64,000 nt of DNA, from contig NC_064229.1 of assembly GCF_023101765.2 (NCBI RefSeq), positions 11,473,134-11,537,133 of the forward strand. Reading direction: 5' to 3'. How positions within the stretch are numbered: the stretch's first letter is position 1; every line of letters starts with the position of its first letter. This DNA is from Spodoptera frugiperda (lineage: Eukaryota > Arthropoda > Insecta > Lepidoptera > Noctuidae). The position numbers were made by a program, and so were the translations under genes. The notes beneath the pieces were generated by a model. The model did no database searches. It saw only the letters and a list, made by a program, of their open reading frames with translations, and had not been told where the DNA came from. Shown in pieces: positions 1 to 12,197 of the stretch.

Positions 1-58
1 GTTGACAATAATGACAAATGACATTTAATTTTGACAAATACGCTTTTGACAGTAAGGG
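1..58. repeat. Loose array of TTGACA/TGACAAAT motifs
   Basis: Four or five imperfect copies of a TTGACA-type word follow each other here. In reverse complement they resemble the TCTGTCAAAATGACA units found next to the telomeric array at 57.18-57.34 kb. The array is cut by the window edge, so its full length is unknown. No coding capacity is seen. Confidence 0.45.
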
Positions 59-410
59 TGTGTTTCCACTGACGCGGAGTGAAGCGGAGAGGAGCTTAGC
101 AATGGAAACAGCACGAGCGGAGCGGTGTTGTGCATGATTCGTGCGCAGTACCTCTGTTCATCGTTACGCCATTACATGTGCATACACGGCATACACGCTT
201 GAAAAAAAGAATGAAGGAGACTTGAAAATTCTCCATGCACAGAATGGTACTTTATAATATGTAGTACTTTATCTAAACCATAGATTCTGGATTCGACATC
301 CAGAATCTAGCTGTCTGCACGCGTGGGACTGCCAGAGGCCCGCAAGGCCGGAGCCATCACAGAAACCCTGCCTACTGCATACTTGCTTGCATGCTGCTCG
401 TTTTATTACA
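59..410. other. Intergenic, no gene seen
   Basis: Mixed sequence with no supported ORF. A short inverted repeat (GATTCTGGAT and its complement, about 284-306) is the only structure noticed. Confidence 0.5.
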
Positions 411-621
411 TTATCCAAGTCTTCGAAGATATTATATAAAATTGCTAGTTAATATAATATGTAGTATAATATTAATATCCAGCTTTATTACTTTGGCTGT
501 AACATATATACTGTCTAGCCATAATATATAATGTCTACTCAATTTAGATAAAGTGATAATTGACAGAAAATTAATCACATTAACTAGCAATTTTATATAA
601 TATCTTTGAAGACTTGGATAA
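411..621. mobile_element. Foldback MITE with about 44-bp terminal inverted repeats
   Basis: The left arm (about 411-455, starting ATTATCCAAGTCTTCGAAGA) is the near-perfect reverse complement of the right arm (about 578-621, ending GAAGACTTGGATAAT). They enclose about 120 bp of AT-rich sequence. Size, AT-richness and long inverted arms fit a non-autonomous DNA transposon. I could not assign a superfamily, because no target duplication is unambiguous at the edges. Confidence 0.75.
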
Positions 622-639
622 TCAGTAATAGTCTGACAC

Positions 640-1265
640 TGCTTTCCGCCTCACCCAAGGCCTGTGCTTACGATGGCCGGAGATCGTATCCTACGATGAC
701 TGTGGCATCCGGTTATATCGCCGACTACATCTAGACGTTTCCTCCCACCCTATCAGAAACAGATACCTATCGAAAGGCCATTCCATTTCTAATAAGCATC
801 TATGGCAGGCGGTCAAGAGGAGCCCTCGGTAGTGACAGTCGTGTCTGCCATTTCGTTATGAGATCGCGCCGGACCTCGTCCCACCACGCACTAATCTGCG
901 ACGACGCACATCACTGCGCAAACTGAAGACGCGCAGGAGCACTTTCGGCTCCAGATCCTATGCTGGTTATCCGGGAAGAAGGTTCGCCGCCTCCCCGAAG
1001 ATCGTGCGATATCCACGGATCGCCCGGATGGCCTCTGGGACGTGAGCAGCGCCCGAGTTGCCTGCCGCATTAGGCTCGGCGCCCAAGTAGCGGAGCCGTC
1101 GCCGCGCATTTCTTATCTGTCTTACTTTCGTACCGAAAGTAACGTTGTCTTGCACGCTATGTGAATTTCGCTACCTCCTGAGTATGATTGAGCGAGAAGG
1201 ACTGGGATGCCGTCTCCACCTTTTGCGAAGCAGTCATGCTAACTAAGGAGGAGGAACGAACCACG
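640..1265 (+). mobile_element. Decayed R1-clade non-LTR retrotransposon remnant
   Basis: At about 1186-1262 the plus strand reads a short peptide containing DWDAVSTFCEAVM. It matches the extreme C-terminus of the R1-type ORF fragment on the minus strand at 51.3-51.6 kb (DWDAVSSFCEAVM) and resembles the end of the telomeric SART-like ORF (AWAAVASFCECV). Around 650-690 a GATGGCCGGAGATCGT stretch recurs in the 51.3-kb fragment. Stops and rearrangements break the rest, so this is a dead fragment and not a gene. Confidence 0.55.
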
Positions 1266-1295
1266 TCTTTCGAAATTGGACCAAAATAGGTAATG

Positions 1296-1460
1296 TCCTT
1301 TATACCAAAACAAATGATGCCAAAATCGTTATATTAGGACAGAACATTATGCACAAGTGAAAGGATACCTTCACGGGTCCTTTATACCAAAACAAATGAT
1401 GCCAAAATCGTTATATTAGGACAGAACATTATGCACAAGTGAAAGGATACCTTCACGGGC
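1296..1460. repeat. Exact 83-bp tandem duplication
   Basis: The segment beginning TCCTTTATACCAAAACAAAT at 1296 is repeated at 1379. The two copies are adjacent and appear identical over about 82 bp, ending CCTTCACGGG. No coding role is evident. The lack of divergence suggests a recent duplication. Confidence 0.9.
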
Positions 1461-2540
1461 TATAAATTAAAAACACAGAGTTTTAAAAGGAACTGACATT
1501 AATGAACCAAGCCATAAGTGTTATTTATTCTTACAAGTAAGGCTCTTATGACATACACATGTATTATTACTTTGTCTAACTTTGACGCGCTATTGTATTA
1601 AAATATGTGTTGGGAGCAGTAACGGAATCATAGCGCGTTCTACATATTATTATATGTTAAAATTATTATTATTACTCGAGTTGTCACAACGCTCAATAGA
1701 TGGCAGTAAAATCGAAATAGATCGCGCTATGGTTTCGTTATCTCAATTTAGTTAGGTTCGGCGTCAATTTGACGCCGGGCGAGTACAAACAAACCCCCTA
1801 GCGGTAATAATAAATATGTGAGTGCAGTAACAGTGGTGTTTGTGAAGTTTAAATCCCTCTGGACCCTCTGAGTTCAGTTCAATATGAATAATGTCCAGAT
1901 ATGGTGATTAATTTATTACAATGTCTAGTGAATTTGGCTTTTCCATACAATGGCCAGTCTTGATGTGTAATAACTACTTAATCACAATGACTGTATCATA
2001 TACAAGATACTGATAATTCAAAATTACTCTTACATTATAAGAAATAAGGGCTAAACATTACTTTAGCAGCTTAAATGGTATACATAATTAGTTATTACAA
2101 ATACGAAATTGTGTACCTAATAATTGATTTAGTAATATTTATTTTGTACCTGTCTTGTGGCCTTGATGGTGCAAACTGATACTCTGGCATGGTGTTACAT
2201 TAGGTACTAGGTTTATACAGAACTACCCAAAACTACACAATATTCAAGTAGCTGCCGAACTGAGAGACAAATGATTACTTATCAACGTATGCACGCCACA
2301 TATTGCACGATTTAACTGTGCAGTTATACCGCAGTGTGCAGAGCAAACAGTTGAACTGTACTGTTTCTACTGAATCGAATCAAGAATAGAAACTGTACTG
2401 TTAAATGTAGCGTGCATTAGTAACGATTTTGATAACAAACCTTTTGGTTACTTAACCCATGTAATTTTAATTTGGGGCATTTGGGGATTGGGGAAGGATT
2501 GCTCTAAAATATAACAAAAGTGAAAGATGACAATAATTTA
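1461..2540. other. AT-rich intergenic region
   Basis: No supported ORF, RNA gene or recognisable repeat is seen. It lies downstream of the 3' end of the minus-strand gene A. Confidence 0.5.
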
Positions 2541-2544
2541 ACTA

Positions 2545-2560
2545 TTTATTTATTTTATAC
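2545..2560 (-). terminator. Probable polyadenylation signals of gene A
   Basis: On the minus strand overlapping AATAAA hexamers (plus-strand ATTTATTTATTTTAT) lie about 270 bp past the stop codon at 2829. The 3' UTR in between contains a GC-rich block at about 2634-2760. The position suits the end of the gene A transcript, but cleavage was not verified. Confidence 0.6.
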
Positions 2561-2828
2561 AAATTCCGCTATAATACATATTTACAAACGTAAAAACGAA
2601 TCAAGAATATTGCGGTATAAAAAAGCTTGAGCAGGAACGGCGGCGGCGCCGGGCGGTCCGCGGGCCGCGCCACGCCGCCGCCCCGCGTGCGCCGCACTCT
2701 CGCGCCGTGGCGTCACGCCGCCCGGGCGTGACGTCACGCGCGCGCGGCGCACTCTGTGGCACAGCGACCTCTGCCGCTGGCCTCTACACTACTACCTACA
2801 CTAAAATATTGATCTACATGCGCGCGCA

Positions 2829-5800
2829 TTAAATGATGGAGGTGATCAGTCGCGCCTTGAAGTTGACTATCCTCTCGGAGGTCTGGGCGATCCGGAGGAT
2901 CAGGTCCTGAATGAGGTTGGCGATACCGCGGTTGGCGATGATGAACAGCCTCGTGATGGGGCCGGGCACTCCTTCGGTCAGGTTGTCGCCCTTGGCGGCG
3001 CCGGCGTCGTCTCCGTCGGCAGACGCGCCGGCGTCGCCGCTGGAGGAGCCCGAGGACGAGCCCGCCACTAGCTGTAACACAACGGGGCGTCAGTCAGCCG
3101 CCTGCAGTTTGTCTCGCAATTTGTATGTGATCTACAAGTTATTACTCCAGGCAGGTGATGTATACGAAAACAGTTTATACGTAGCGAGTACTGAATGGCG
3201 TGATGAAGCTGTGTAGAAGAACGTTCTTTCTAGAATTAGGCAACAGATCCACTAAATATTTGTATATAACATTTTTATAATCTTGTTATATATATTGACA
3301 CGAGCTGGGCGTCAAACCCGCAACACCTAACTTACCGTGACCGTGTCAGTGTACTCTGCAAACCATCGTGTCTCGCCCGCAGTTTGAATAAATTATTGAA
3401 ACAAGTTTCATAATAATTGACGTCTACTAGCAGTCAGCAGTAGTTCTACCGTCAGCTTCACGCAAATACATATTGTACATATTATTAAATCGATTGCAGC
3501 GCCTCTAGTGTTAACATTTTGACGTCATCGTCGCTATCGAGTATCGACAAATACTACTTTACTACTATTGCTATAGTAATCCGTGGTTTTGAATGTTGTA
3601 GTAGTAATGTTGTAGTAGGAATCCTAATGCGATGGCGCAGAACTTCAGTAGGTACTCTGTGCGCCGCGCCGCCGCAACGTGTGCAAGCGAACAAATTGTA
3701 TACGACTGCTTACGTACGCGTACTTTACTTGCTACTTACGACACTACAGCTACGGGTTAGTCTAGTTGGTACTGCGGTTAGGTGGGTACACAATACAAGT
3801 TAGTGGTTCCTAAGGTGCAGGAGGCGAGAGGTATGCGTCGTGTCTCGTGGTGAGTTCTAGTTCAGCGCTAGTCTACGAGTCGCAGCCTGGTCACTGTGCG
3901 CTAACTACATGCACAATGTGTGTGTATACTTGAGGGTCGTTAGGGTCCAGGGTGGCCGTGTGCGAGGCGGTCAGGCCCACGTTTAGCGAGTCCGTGCCCG
4001 CGAACAGACGGAACGCCGTGCCGGCCGCGCGGGCCATCGCCTCGGGAGCGCGCTGCAAAATCAAATCTGCTCACTCGCAACTGTTACGCGACTAGTGCTC
4101 AGTGGTCGCTCAGTGGGCGCTCGGTGGTCGCTCGGTGGTCGCACCGCCGAATCCATCACTAGCACACGCTTGCCACACGTTTCGTGTGTTCGTCCAGTAA
4201 ATGTTTAACAAGATTCAGAAACTATCAAAACATGTCGGTGTACGAGTATGTAGACCATGTGAGTCATGTATGAGGGAAACTGTTATTGAAGACATGTGAG
4301 ACTCTTACCCTGACGATGTCGAAGAGGAAGTTGCCCGAGCCGCCTCCGGACGCGCCGGCGCCCGCGCTTCCACCGAAGCTCAGGAACCTGGAACAGTTGG
4401 CGTGTCAGCACGATCTACCACTGGGTGTGGCACACCCTGCATGCCGGCATGGCCGCGGCTCACCTCTTATTTCTGTTTTCTTCGCTGTTGTCCGCGTCGT
4501 CGAGTGTGATCTCGTCGATGCTGGCCGCGTTGGTCTGCGCAGCGGTCTGCTGGTCGTCGCTGGCGGCCACCTGCTGGTCCGCCTGGCCTTCGCCGAACGC
4601 GACGCGCACCTCGGCTTGCTGCGACTCGGCGCCGGACAGGAGCTGGTTCTCCTCAGCCAGCGCGTTCTGTAAGAGCAGGGTGGTCAGAGCGCGCGGTGGC
4701 AGGGTGGCGGGTGATCGTTAGTGTGGCCGTGACGTGTCCATGCGTGAGGTGACGATGGCGATGCGATGACGATGACGATGGAGGCGCGCGGTCTGCGCGC
4801 GCCCGCACTGCCGTCCGCGGGCAGGCTGAGAGTGCGCATGCGGACCTCATACCGGCAGGAAGAACAGTGCGCGCCGGCGCCGCGTGCTGGGCGCGCTGGT
4901 GAGCGGCGCGCTCGTGCTGCTCGTGCTGCTCGGGCCGGCGCTGCTGGTGCTGCTGGCGGGCTCGTCGTCATCGTCATCGTCGTCGTCGTCATCGTCTAGT
5001 TCGACGGTGCCGCCGCCGGTGTTGCCGCCGCCGTTCCGGTTGCCGAGGAACAGGCGCAGTACCACGGGCCCGAACGTTTGCAGCACCATGCTCGTTAGTT
5101 GCTGTACCTTCTGTTCGATTATCTAGAACATACACGGCCCTTAGCGTCGCCGCAGCGACTACAACACACAACAGTTCGCGGCCACGTCCAAGAGACAAGG
5201 CAGGCGCGCGGCTCCTCCTGCGAGCGCGCCGTCCGGGGGCGACACCAGCTGCTGTCACTGTCAGGGAATGCAAGTACTAGAGGTTAGTGGGCCGCACTCT
5301 GCGAGACCTACCTGCGTTAGAGAGGGGAACAGCTGGCGCAGGATGCCGATGGTCCTCTTGTTCCTCTCGCTGAGCTCGGAGCCGGGCGCGCCGAGGTTCA
5401 GCGTCGCCAGCGTCTCCTGTAACAAACAGCGGCTGAGTGGAGGCTGCGAGCAGCGCGCGGCGCGCCGGTCGCGTGCGGCGGGACCGTGCCGCGGCCTCCT
5501 AATACATCGCGAGGCAATTACGTAATTATTTATTGATAGAGGTGATTAGGGCCACGCGACGCTGACCCTTGCCGCCACTTGTCTCGTTCGACTATTATTT
5601 AAGAGACGAGTTATATTCAATGTTCTATGTAGGTAAGTAAGTAATTATAAACTAAAAAGCTTAAACCAAAATAATATTAGGTATTCTTCATTGTATTGCC
5701 TTCCCACTGATAGTTTCTAAGATGACGCCCCAAGTACTTTTAATTAAAATTAGATTAAAACCGAAGTAATACCTATTTCGGTAAGTTATACTGTGGCATG

Positions 5801-6389
5801 AGATTGTGCACCGACTCAAAGAATACTATTCTTGATCCATAAGTAGTAGTAGTAGTAAGTATACTTTCGTCAGATATTTTTGGAACTCGTAATCCTTGAG
5901 GAGTTGTTGTACCTTCCATCTTCAGCTCATTGACATGAAATGTTGATCTTTAGACGTAAATGGTTAAATGCTTTATGAAATTGTCATAATAAACATGATA
6001 AGTGCTTATAACTTGAGGGTTGCCCTCGACTTCACTAGGACCTCATCATCAGATGGTCACGAGGTGGTAACAGTACCAACTTGAAAGTATACCCTACTGA
6101 ACACAAACAAAAAGCATCATACAAATCGGACCAGATATGCTGAAGTAATCGAAAAAACTAAACGCGAAGGATGAACAACACTGAAATGGATAGGGTTTGG
6201 CGGCCGTGGTACCTGCGCACTGGCGGCGGGCGCGATGATCTCGATGATCTCTGGTCTGTCGTCAGCCGCGGCGGCGGCGGCGGGCTGCGGCGCGGGCTCG
6301 GGCGCCGCGTCGGGCGCCGCGTCGGGCGCGGGCGCGGCGCGGGCCGCCACCAGCGCACACAGCGCCACCAGGTACAGGGAGCTCCTCAT
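2829..6389 (-). CDS. Gene A: seven-exon secreted protein, 399 aa, function unknown
   Basis: Exons on the minus strand: 6389-6213, 5416-5312, 5122-4853, 4666-4464, 4387-4309, 4052-3930, 3071-2829. Every intron has GT..AG ends. All junctions are phase 0 except exon 4/5 (two bases carried over). They join into one frame ending at TAA 2831-2829. Residues 1-18 form a signal peptide (MRSSLYLVALCALVAARA). Then come an Ala/Pro/Asp-rich stretch; exon 2, with ELSERNKRTIGILRQLFP; exon 3, with hydrophobic VVLRLFLG, an 11-Asp run, a Ser/Thr-rich linker and RRRR at about 175-178; a Gln/Ala/Asp-rich segment; a Gly/Ser patch followed by NFLFDIVR; and a C-terminal amphipathic block (RLFIIANRGIANLIQDL to the end). 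The ATG at 6389 is preferred over an in-frame upstream ATG at 6518 because the signal peptide starts there. I infer a secreted, proteolytically processed protein and recognise no family. Gene B lies divergently about 19 kb away. Confidence 0.8.
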
Positions 6390-6674
6390 GCTGCGTGCTG
6401 TGTCTGGATCTCGTGCTGACTGCGACTGACACCACACTGCCTGCTCGTTCTCAACGTTGCTAACTTTGTTGGGACCTGCAACGGCGCGTTGTTTGGTTAC
6501 ATCGCACGCTGCTTGCATTCAATGGGAATGATGCACTCATTAGCATCACAAACAACTCATCACAAGTACTAAATTCATTTTGTTTATTGTAAGCTTCTCC
6601 ATCAGTTGTGGAGTGGAAGCTGTCGATTGATCTCAATAAAACAATGATTTGAGCACTTGTCGGCACCCGCACGT

Positions 6675-6676
<2 letters not shown>

Positions 6677-6710
<34 letters not shown>
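6677..6710. repeat. (GT)17 microsatellite
   Basis: An uninterrupted run of 17 GT units, 290 bp upstream of the gene A start codon. Confidence 0.95.
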
Positions 6711-6713
<3 letters not shown>

Positions 6714-7475
6714 TGATGTGTTAGTGTGTGCAGCCCGCGGAGGATTGCGCCAACGGTGACTGCGGCCTTTGTTACAGTTTGACAACTCGACAATATGTGT
6801 GTACTGTGTGCTATATGTTGTGTCTCATCATTTTCCAGTAGTCGGGCAATACACCTCTCGACAGAACGTGGACCGTCGCAGGTGCAGGACTGCAACATGT
6901 AGCGATTGTGCAGTGAGCACGGTGCGTGCGCTCGTGCGTGCACCTGTGCGTGCTGGCGATTGCCTCACGAGATTCTCACCAATTTAACATAATATTATCA
7001 TACGGCCTATTTTTTAATTATTGTATTTTGGTTACCGTAGTGGTGGTAAGAGGATATATTATAATGTTTAGTGAGGACGCGGCGAGGGCACGTCCTTATC
7101 GCCGGCGGAGCCGCGAAGCATCACTCCGCCGCGGTGGAGATTGCAACACACAGTCAGTGGCCGACGGTCAGAACTCGAGCGACCAATTCATTTGCTCGAG
7201 GTTAAGGTGAGCGCGGCGCAGGCGCAGGCAGCACACACTGCCGGAGCCAATCAGTGTCGCCACTACTAATGGCGGCTATCTGCCGTAATGCTGTACATTG
7301 TATGTAACACGTAACCAGCAAATTAGCTAATCTCTAGTATGCAATTATGTCGTAAGTGCTTGAGCAGTTTGAACGTATCATTGTAATTACATGTATGTTT
7401 CTGTCCATTCTCTTAAATTGCTGGCAGCCGCCGATGTACCCCGACCTTATACCGGGACGTACAATATGTGCATGT

Positions 7476-7513
7476 AACACACACACACACATACACACGC
7501 GCGTGTGTGTGTG
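7476..7513. repeat. Self-complementary (CA)n(CG)(TG)n microsatellite
   Basis: A run of CA passes through CGCGCG into a run of TG, so the whole block is a near-perfect palindrome able to form a hairpin. It is alternating purine-pyrimidine throughout. Confidence 0.85.
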
Positions 7514-8229
7514 CAGCTCGGTCAGTGAAGTGTCGTTGTATTTATTTATTAGGTCACGTCTCTCCGTAAGGCAACATTTGAATTTGAAATGAACGATATT
7601 AAATTTCGTAAGCGGTGGTCGAACTTGCTCAATCAACTCTTTAAATTATGCAAATCAGTCACCATGCTACATGTATATAGTATAAATACATAGTATATGT
7701 AGTACACCATGCTGTTCTCGCAACAGAGTCAACTTTGAGCAAAATACTAAATTGAGGTAGAGTCCCACGTGTTGGTGACTGACGGCAGACACATGATCTC
7801 TGTGGTACAGCCACTTCCCTAGTACCGACGTTTAGTTTTAATTTTGTACTGCACATATGGTTGGTAACAAAATAATGTATATTTGTAAACAATCATATAA
7901 AAAGAATACAAATCACGCAGTAAATTTTAATTTTTTTTTATAAATATGACTCAGCCAGGTGGCCCCGCGCCGGCCGTTGAGCCTAACTAAATCATGATCT
8001 GCCGCGCGCTGAGCGCTGACTGGTGATTGGTGAGGCAACGGTTGCGCAGGCGCTGCTGCAACCGCAGCCAATATCCGGCACAGCGTGCAACGAGACAGTC
8101 CGGCCAGTCACCGGCCGCGGCAGGATGCTCGGCTTCCCCAATCCCATCTCTGTACACAGAGCGCAGCAAAAGAAACTGATCGAAGGATTTCACGCTCACG
8201 TGCGGAGAGCACAAGTCCACAATTGTATT

Positions 8230-8262
8230 GCATGCGGACGAAGCCGCGGACAGAAGCTAGTC
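8230..8262 (+). mobile_element. Solo 3' end of a Helitron-like element
   Basis: GCGGACGAAGCCGCGGACAG forms a small hairpin and is followed by AAGCTAGT. It matches the 3' ends of the elements at 14956-15160 and 36015-36214. The 5' part is not recognisable. Confidence 0.45.
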
Positions 8263-11010
8263 CATAATGTTTGATTGCATTGAACGGTTTATTAGAATGT
8301 TTAGTCATGACCTCACGGTCAATTTGTAATTGTTAATTTATGTGTAGTTTCACAGTCGACGGTTTCAATACATTTCATGTAATTTAATATCAGATCAAGG
8401 CCGGAGTAGACTCAAACAAATCGATTCGTGGGAGGGCTGCGCGTGCGCACGTGCTCATTGTTTGCAAACAGAGAGCAGCCGGCAATTATATCAATTGATA
8501 GGTAATTGAGGATGTTCGTGTCTCACCGCCAGCACTGCTCAGCACGTGTCCCCGTGCAGCGTGAGCAGGCTTTGTAACAGGTCCGTTCTTGACTGTGTTA
8601 CGTGTGTCGGTGTTTTATTTTAGTGACGAAAACCTATTATGCAAATAATATGTTAACAAACATCATCTATATATGTATAATGAGTACTATTGACAAATAA
8701 AACAACAACAATCCAACACTTTTACACAATCTTCATTTTTTCGAATCAATACTATTTACATAACATGTAAAGTTGATACGTAGTCACATGTGTCACAGTA
8801 CGCGGGTGGCGCGTAGTCTCGTAGCGCGTAGCGCGTAGGCGCACGGCTACGAGGCGGCTACGAGATGTGTAGTGTGAGACATACCTATTGGCGGGCGGGT
8901 GGCGGCGCGGCGAGTGGCGGCCCGTGGCGGCGGCGCGCCTTATGTATCGTGCGCGTGCGCCTAACTCGCGCATTACCTGTAATGTGCGCCATTACCGATA
9001 ATCTTCGCGGCATTATGCCGAGCGACGTCGCAGTGACGGTGTCGCAACCGTCGCGTGGGCCTACTCCGGCCTGTCGCGCGACACAGCGTGCGGCAGTGGC
9101 GGCGGTAGTACGGGTGTCGGCTGTATACGTAATTACATCAACAGCACGTTGCTGAGTGTCCGACACTACCGTGTGCTCGCTGCTATTGTAATTAGTTCCT
9201 AGCGCGTGATGTAATGCGCGCGCGCATATCTCTCGCGTCTCCTACAATCTTACGCAAACGAAAAAAAAAAAAACAAATCGTAGTATATTAAACATATTTT
9301 CAAAGTATTGTGTGTGATACCCGCGCCTTGAGCACCGAGTAGTAGTAGATGCACTGTGGACGCACAGTCGGCGCATATTATACAGCACTCTGTACACTGC
9401 AGATGCATTAAAGTTTTGATTTTACTCTAGTGCAAGTGACAGACATACATAGCGTGCTGTATATATGTATGTATACGTATGTCGCGTTGTCTGTCGACAT
9501 ACATAACTTTACTTTTGTAACGGAATACGGCATCTGAGTAAAGTGCGCGTGCGCAGGCTCGGGAGTCCCGAGTAATGGCTGCAATTACATATGTTGTGTG
9601 TAACGCCGGCATTGTGCGCGCTCACTGTCTAGTTCCGTGCCCGCACGTAATGTTAGCGAAAGTGACGATTGTTCTATGCGCCTCCGAAGAATTGGGCGAC
9701 CGTGGCGTAACGATGTCGCACCAGTGCGTGCGCGCAACTTGCGCTTTGTTTAGGACAGCGGAACAGTCGCTGGACTTCCTTGTTTGTTGGCCACTCCCGC
9801 ACTCCTCGTGCATGCTCCCCATACCACCTCCTCCTCGTACTCCCGCAGAGACTGGAGCACTATCTGTAGCACGAGCGGACCACGTGGCGCCCCCTGCTAC
9901 CTGGCCGTGTCTAATTAATATGGACGCTGTGGGCCTTTAATCGCAACAAACGAGGTTAAGTCGCGCTGAAATATTTCCATAGCAGTAGAAGTTATTACGG
10001 CATCTGCGTGTGTGTGTCAGTGTGTTGCGACAATCTGATAGCTCGCCGCTTTTTTCGTAACGTTGTTGTTGGAGTATATTATCTGTAACCGCGTCTCATT
10101 ACGCGCCGCGTGACGCAACACACGCGACATCTCGCGGCTCGGGTCAGAGGCTCCTGCAGGCGAGGCCTTCACTCCGCGGAAGTCACAACTTGTTACTCCG
10201 AGTGGCACTCCGCGCACTCACGTAAACAACTCCATGCCATTTAAACGTTTTGCTGTAAAACATGTTAACGAGTGCTCGAGCACTTCCTTGTGTTGGTGAA
10301 CGTGCGTCGACAGGGAAATATATTTTAATATATGACCTTCTCCGTAGCTGTTGTTTTAACCTTAGCGCGGGAGTGTTCGCGTCAGTGGCGCAACTGTCGG
10401 CCGGACGTCGGTGAGGGCAACTTCCAGTCGCCGATAGCGCGGGGCTTTGCTCAACTGCCATTACTTGCTCCGGCAGTAGTTGCACAAAGCGACTCACGTC
10501 CGATGCCCAGAGCTCAACACAAGTGTTATTTTCAAATAAAATTAGGCCTATCAGTATCAACATAAGCAATACGATATGCGTTGTCGATGGGCTGGGAGAG
10601 GAGGGAGGGGGAGGCGCGGGTACTGGTTGCAGTTTGCACAACACCCTTTCACCGGCCGGTCGCCGGCTGACGCATTGAGGAAAAACACAAAACCTGGAGA
10701 ATGTGAACGTCCTCGAGCGCCCTTCGACGCCGCCCACTGGAAGGCAGCTGCGCGTGACGTCATCGCGTTAATTGTCTACAACCACAGTAATACTGCAGTG
10801 GACCTCATTATTATTTGTTGCCTTCATCCCCGTTTCAAGATACTTCTCGTCACCCACTTTAAGGACGATTTTACTTCTAGTCTGTCTGACGTATACAGGA
10901 CAGCTTGACTTTCTGATTTCTTTTATAAATCATTACAGGAACAGCAGTAGACTGGACTCCTGCAGCACGCGATGGTCTGACTGGTGTCGCTCTGCTCCGC
11001 CCGCTATGTG

Positions 11011-11080
11011 CATGTATACGTACTATGTACATGTATACGTACTATGTACATGTATACGTACTATGTACATGTATACGTAC
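11011..11080. repeat. 19-bp minisatellite, 3.7 copies
   Basis: CATGTATACGTACTATGTA is repeated with no mismatch at 11011, 11030 and 11049, with a partial copy at 11068. Each unit is rich in GTATAC/GTAC palindromes. Confidence 0.95.
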
Positions 11081-12197
11081 GTGTGTCACGTATACATCAT
11101 CTAACTTATTAATAAGAGCGGCGCGGTGTGGCAAGCGGCTGTGCGCGTGCGCCGATATGTTTCACAAGCACGGGCGTTGGATGCCGCCGCTAGTATTGCT
11201 GCGACCTCGCCGTAATGTTGCATGCTAGCGTCCAGTTAAAGTAATATGACGCACGTTTGTCATAAAATATTTCCAAAAAGGTTAGTGAGTGTGAGCAGTG
11301 AGCGGCGCGCCGAGGTCGCCGGTAAAAGCTGCACTCGCTCGCATTGGCAACACGACGCAACACGCAACGACGCGCTCGCAACACGCAACGCTCGGCTGCA
11401 ACGTGTAACGTCTCTGTGTGCCTTCCACTCGGAGTCTGCCCAGTCTCTTGCAACACGTCGCAACCAGATTGAGTTACTACTTAAAGTAAATAATGTCTAA
11501 TTATAAACAAATCAACAAGTCAGTGCACGCCGCTGGAGCCACGTAACGGTCCCGGCCAGTATACACCGCGAGCACGTGAATGTGTTCGCTGACGTTTCTA
11601 GAAATATTTCGAGCAATAAATCCAAGCAGTAACCTACTCCTTAATAAAATATGTATTGTATACTTAGGTTGCATTCAAGTTAGCAAAACATGTGAACAAT
11701 TTGATGAAATTTTTGATTGTTTTAACGTTTGCTTAAGGTTCATTTAATTTTACACATATTTTATGATATCGGCGGCACTGCGAGATCAGCTTCCCACACA
11801 CTTGAAGTTCCCACACTACAGTGGCATGATGAAAAACGTGAGTGCAGCAAGCATGCGCAGGCGTATTGTGCGCCGAGTCGAGTATTACAAGAAGTGATCG
11901 GATTGCGCAGCACGGAGTAACGAGTCGTTCTCACACCGCGACCGACGCCCGATACATTCCACTTTCATAAAAACACGATTAGTCCACGACAAGTACAAAC
12001 ACAGTAAATAAATAAATAAAAAATATTTATTTTAACTCGAGTTTTTTCTTATAGCTCAACTCTCCGAATAAAAGACATCAACGCGCGTGTATTGTTATTT
12101 GTAGGACTTGCTAAGCATCGTTGTTGGCGTGATCTACATTAGAAGTTTATGAGAATGAGAATGTAGTAAATGCGGCCATTCATACATATATATATAT

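Noticed and set aside
4884..5126. Plus-strand ORF with a poly-Ser run
   Set aside because: It is the antisense shadow of gene A exon 3 (poly-Asp); no signal, splice or domain support.
6390..6518. Upstream in-frame ATG (6518) of gene A
   Set aside because: The added 43 residues would bury the signal peptide; the 6389 ATG gives a proper secretory start.
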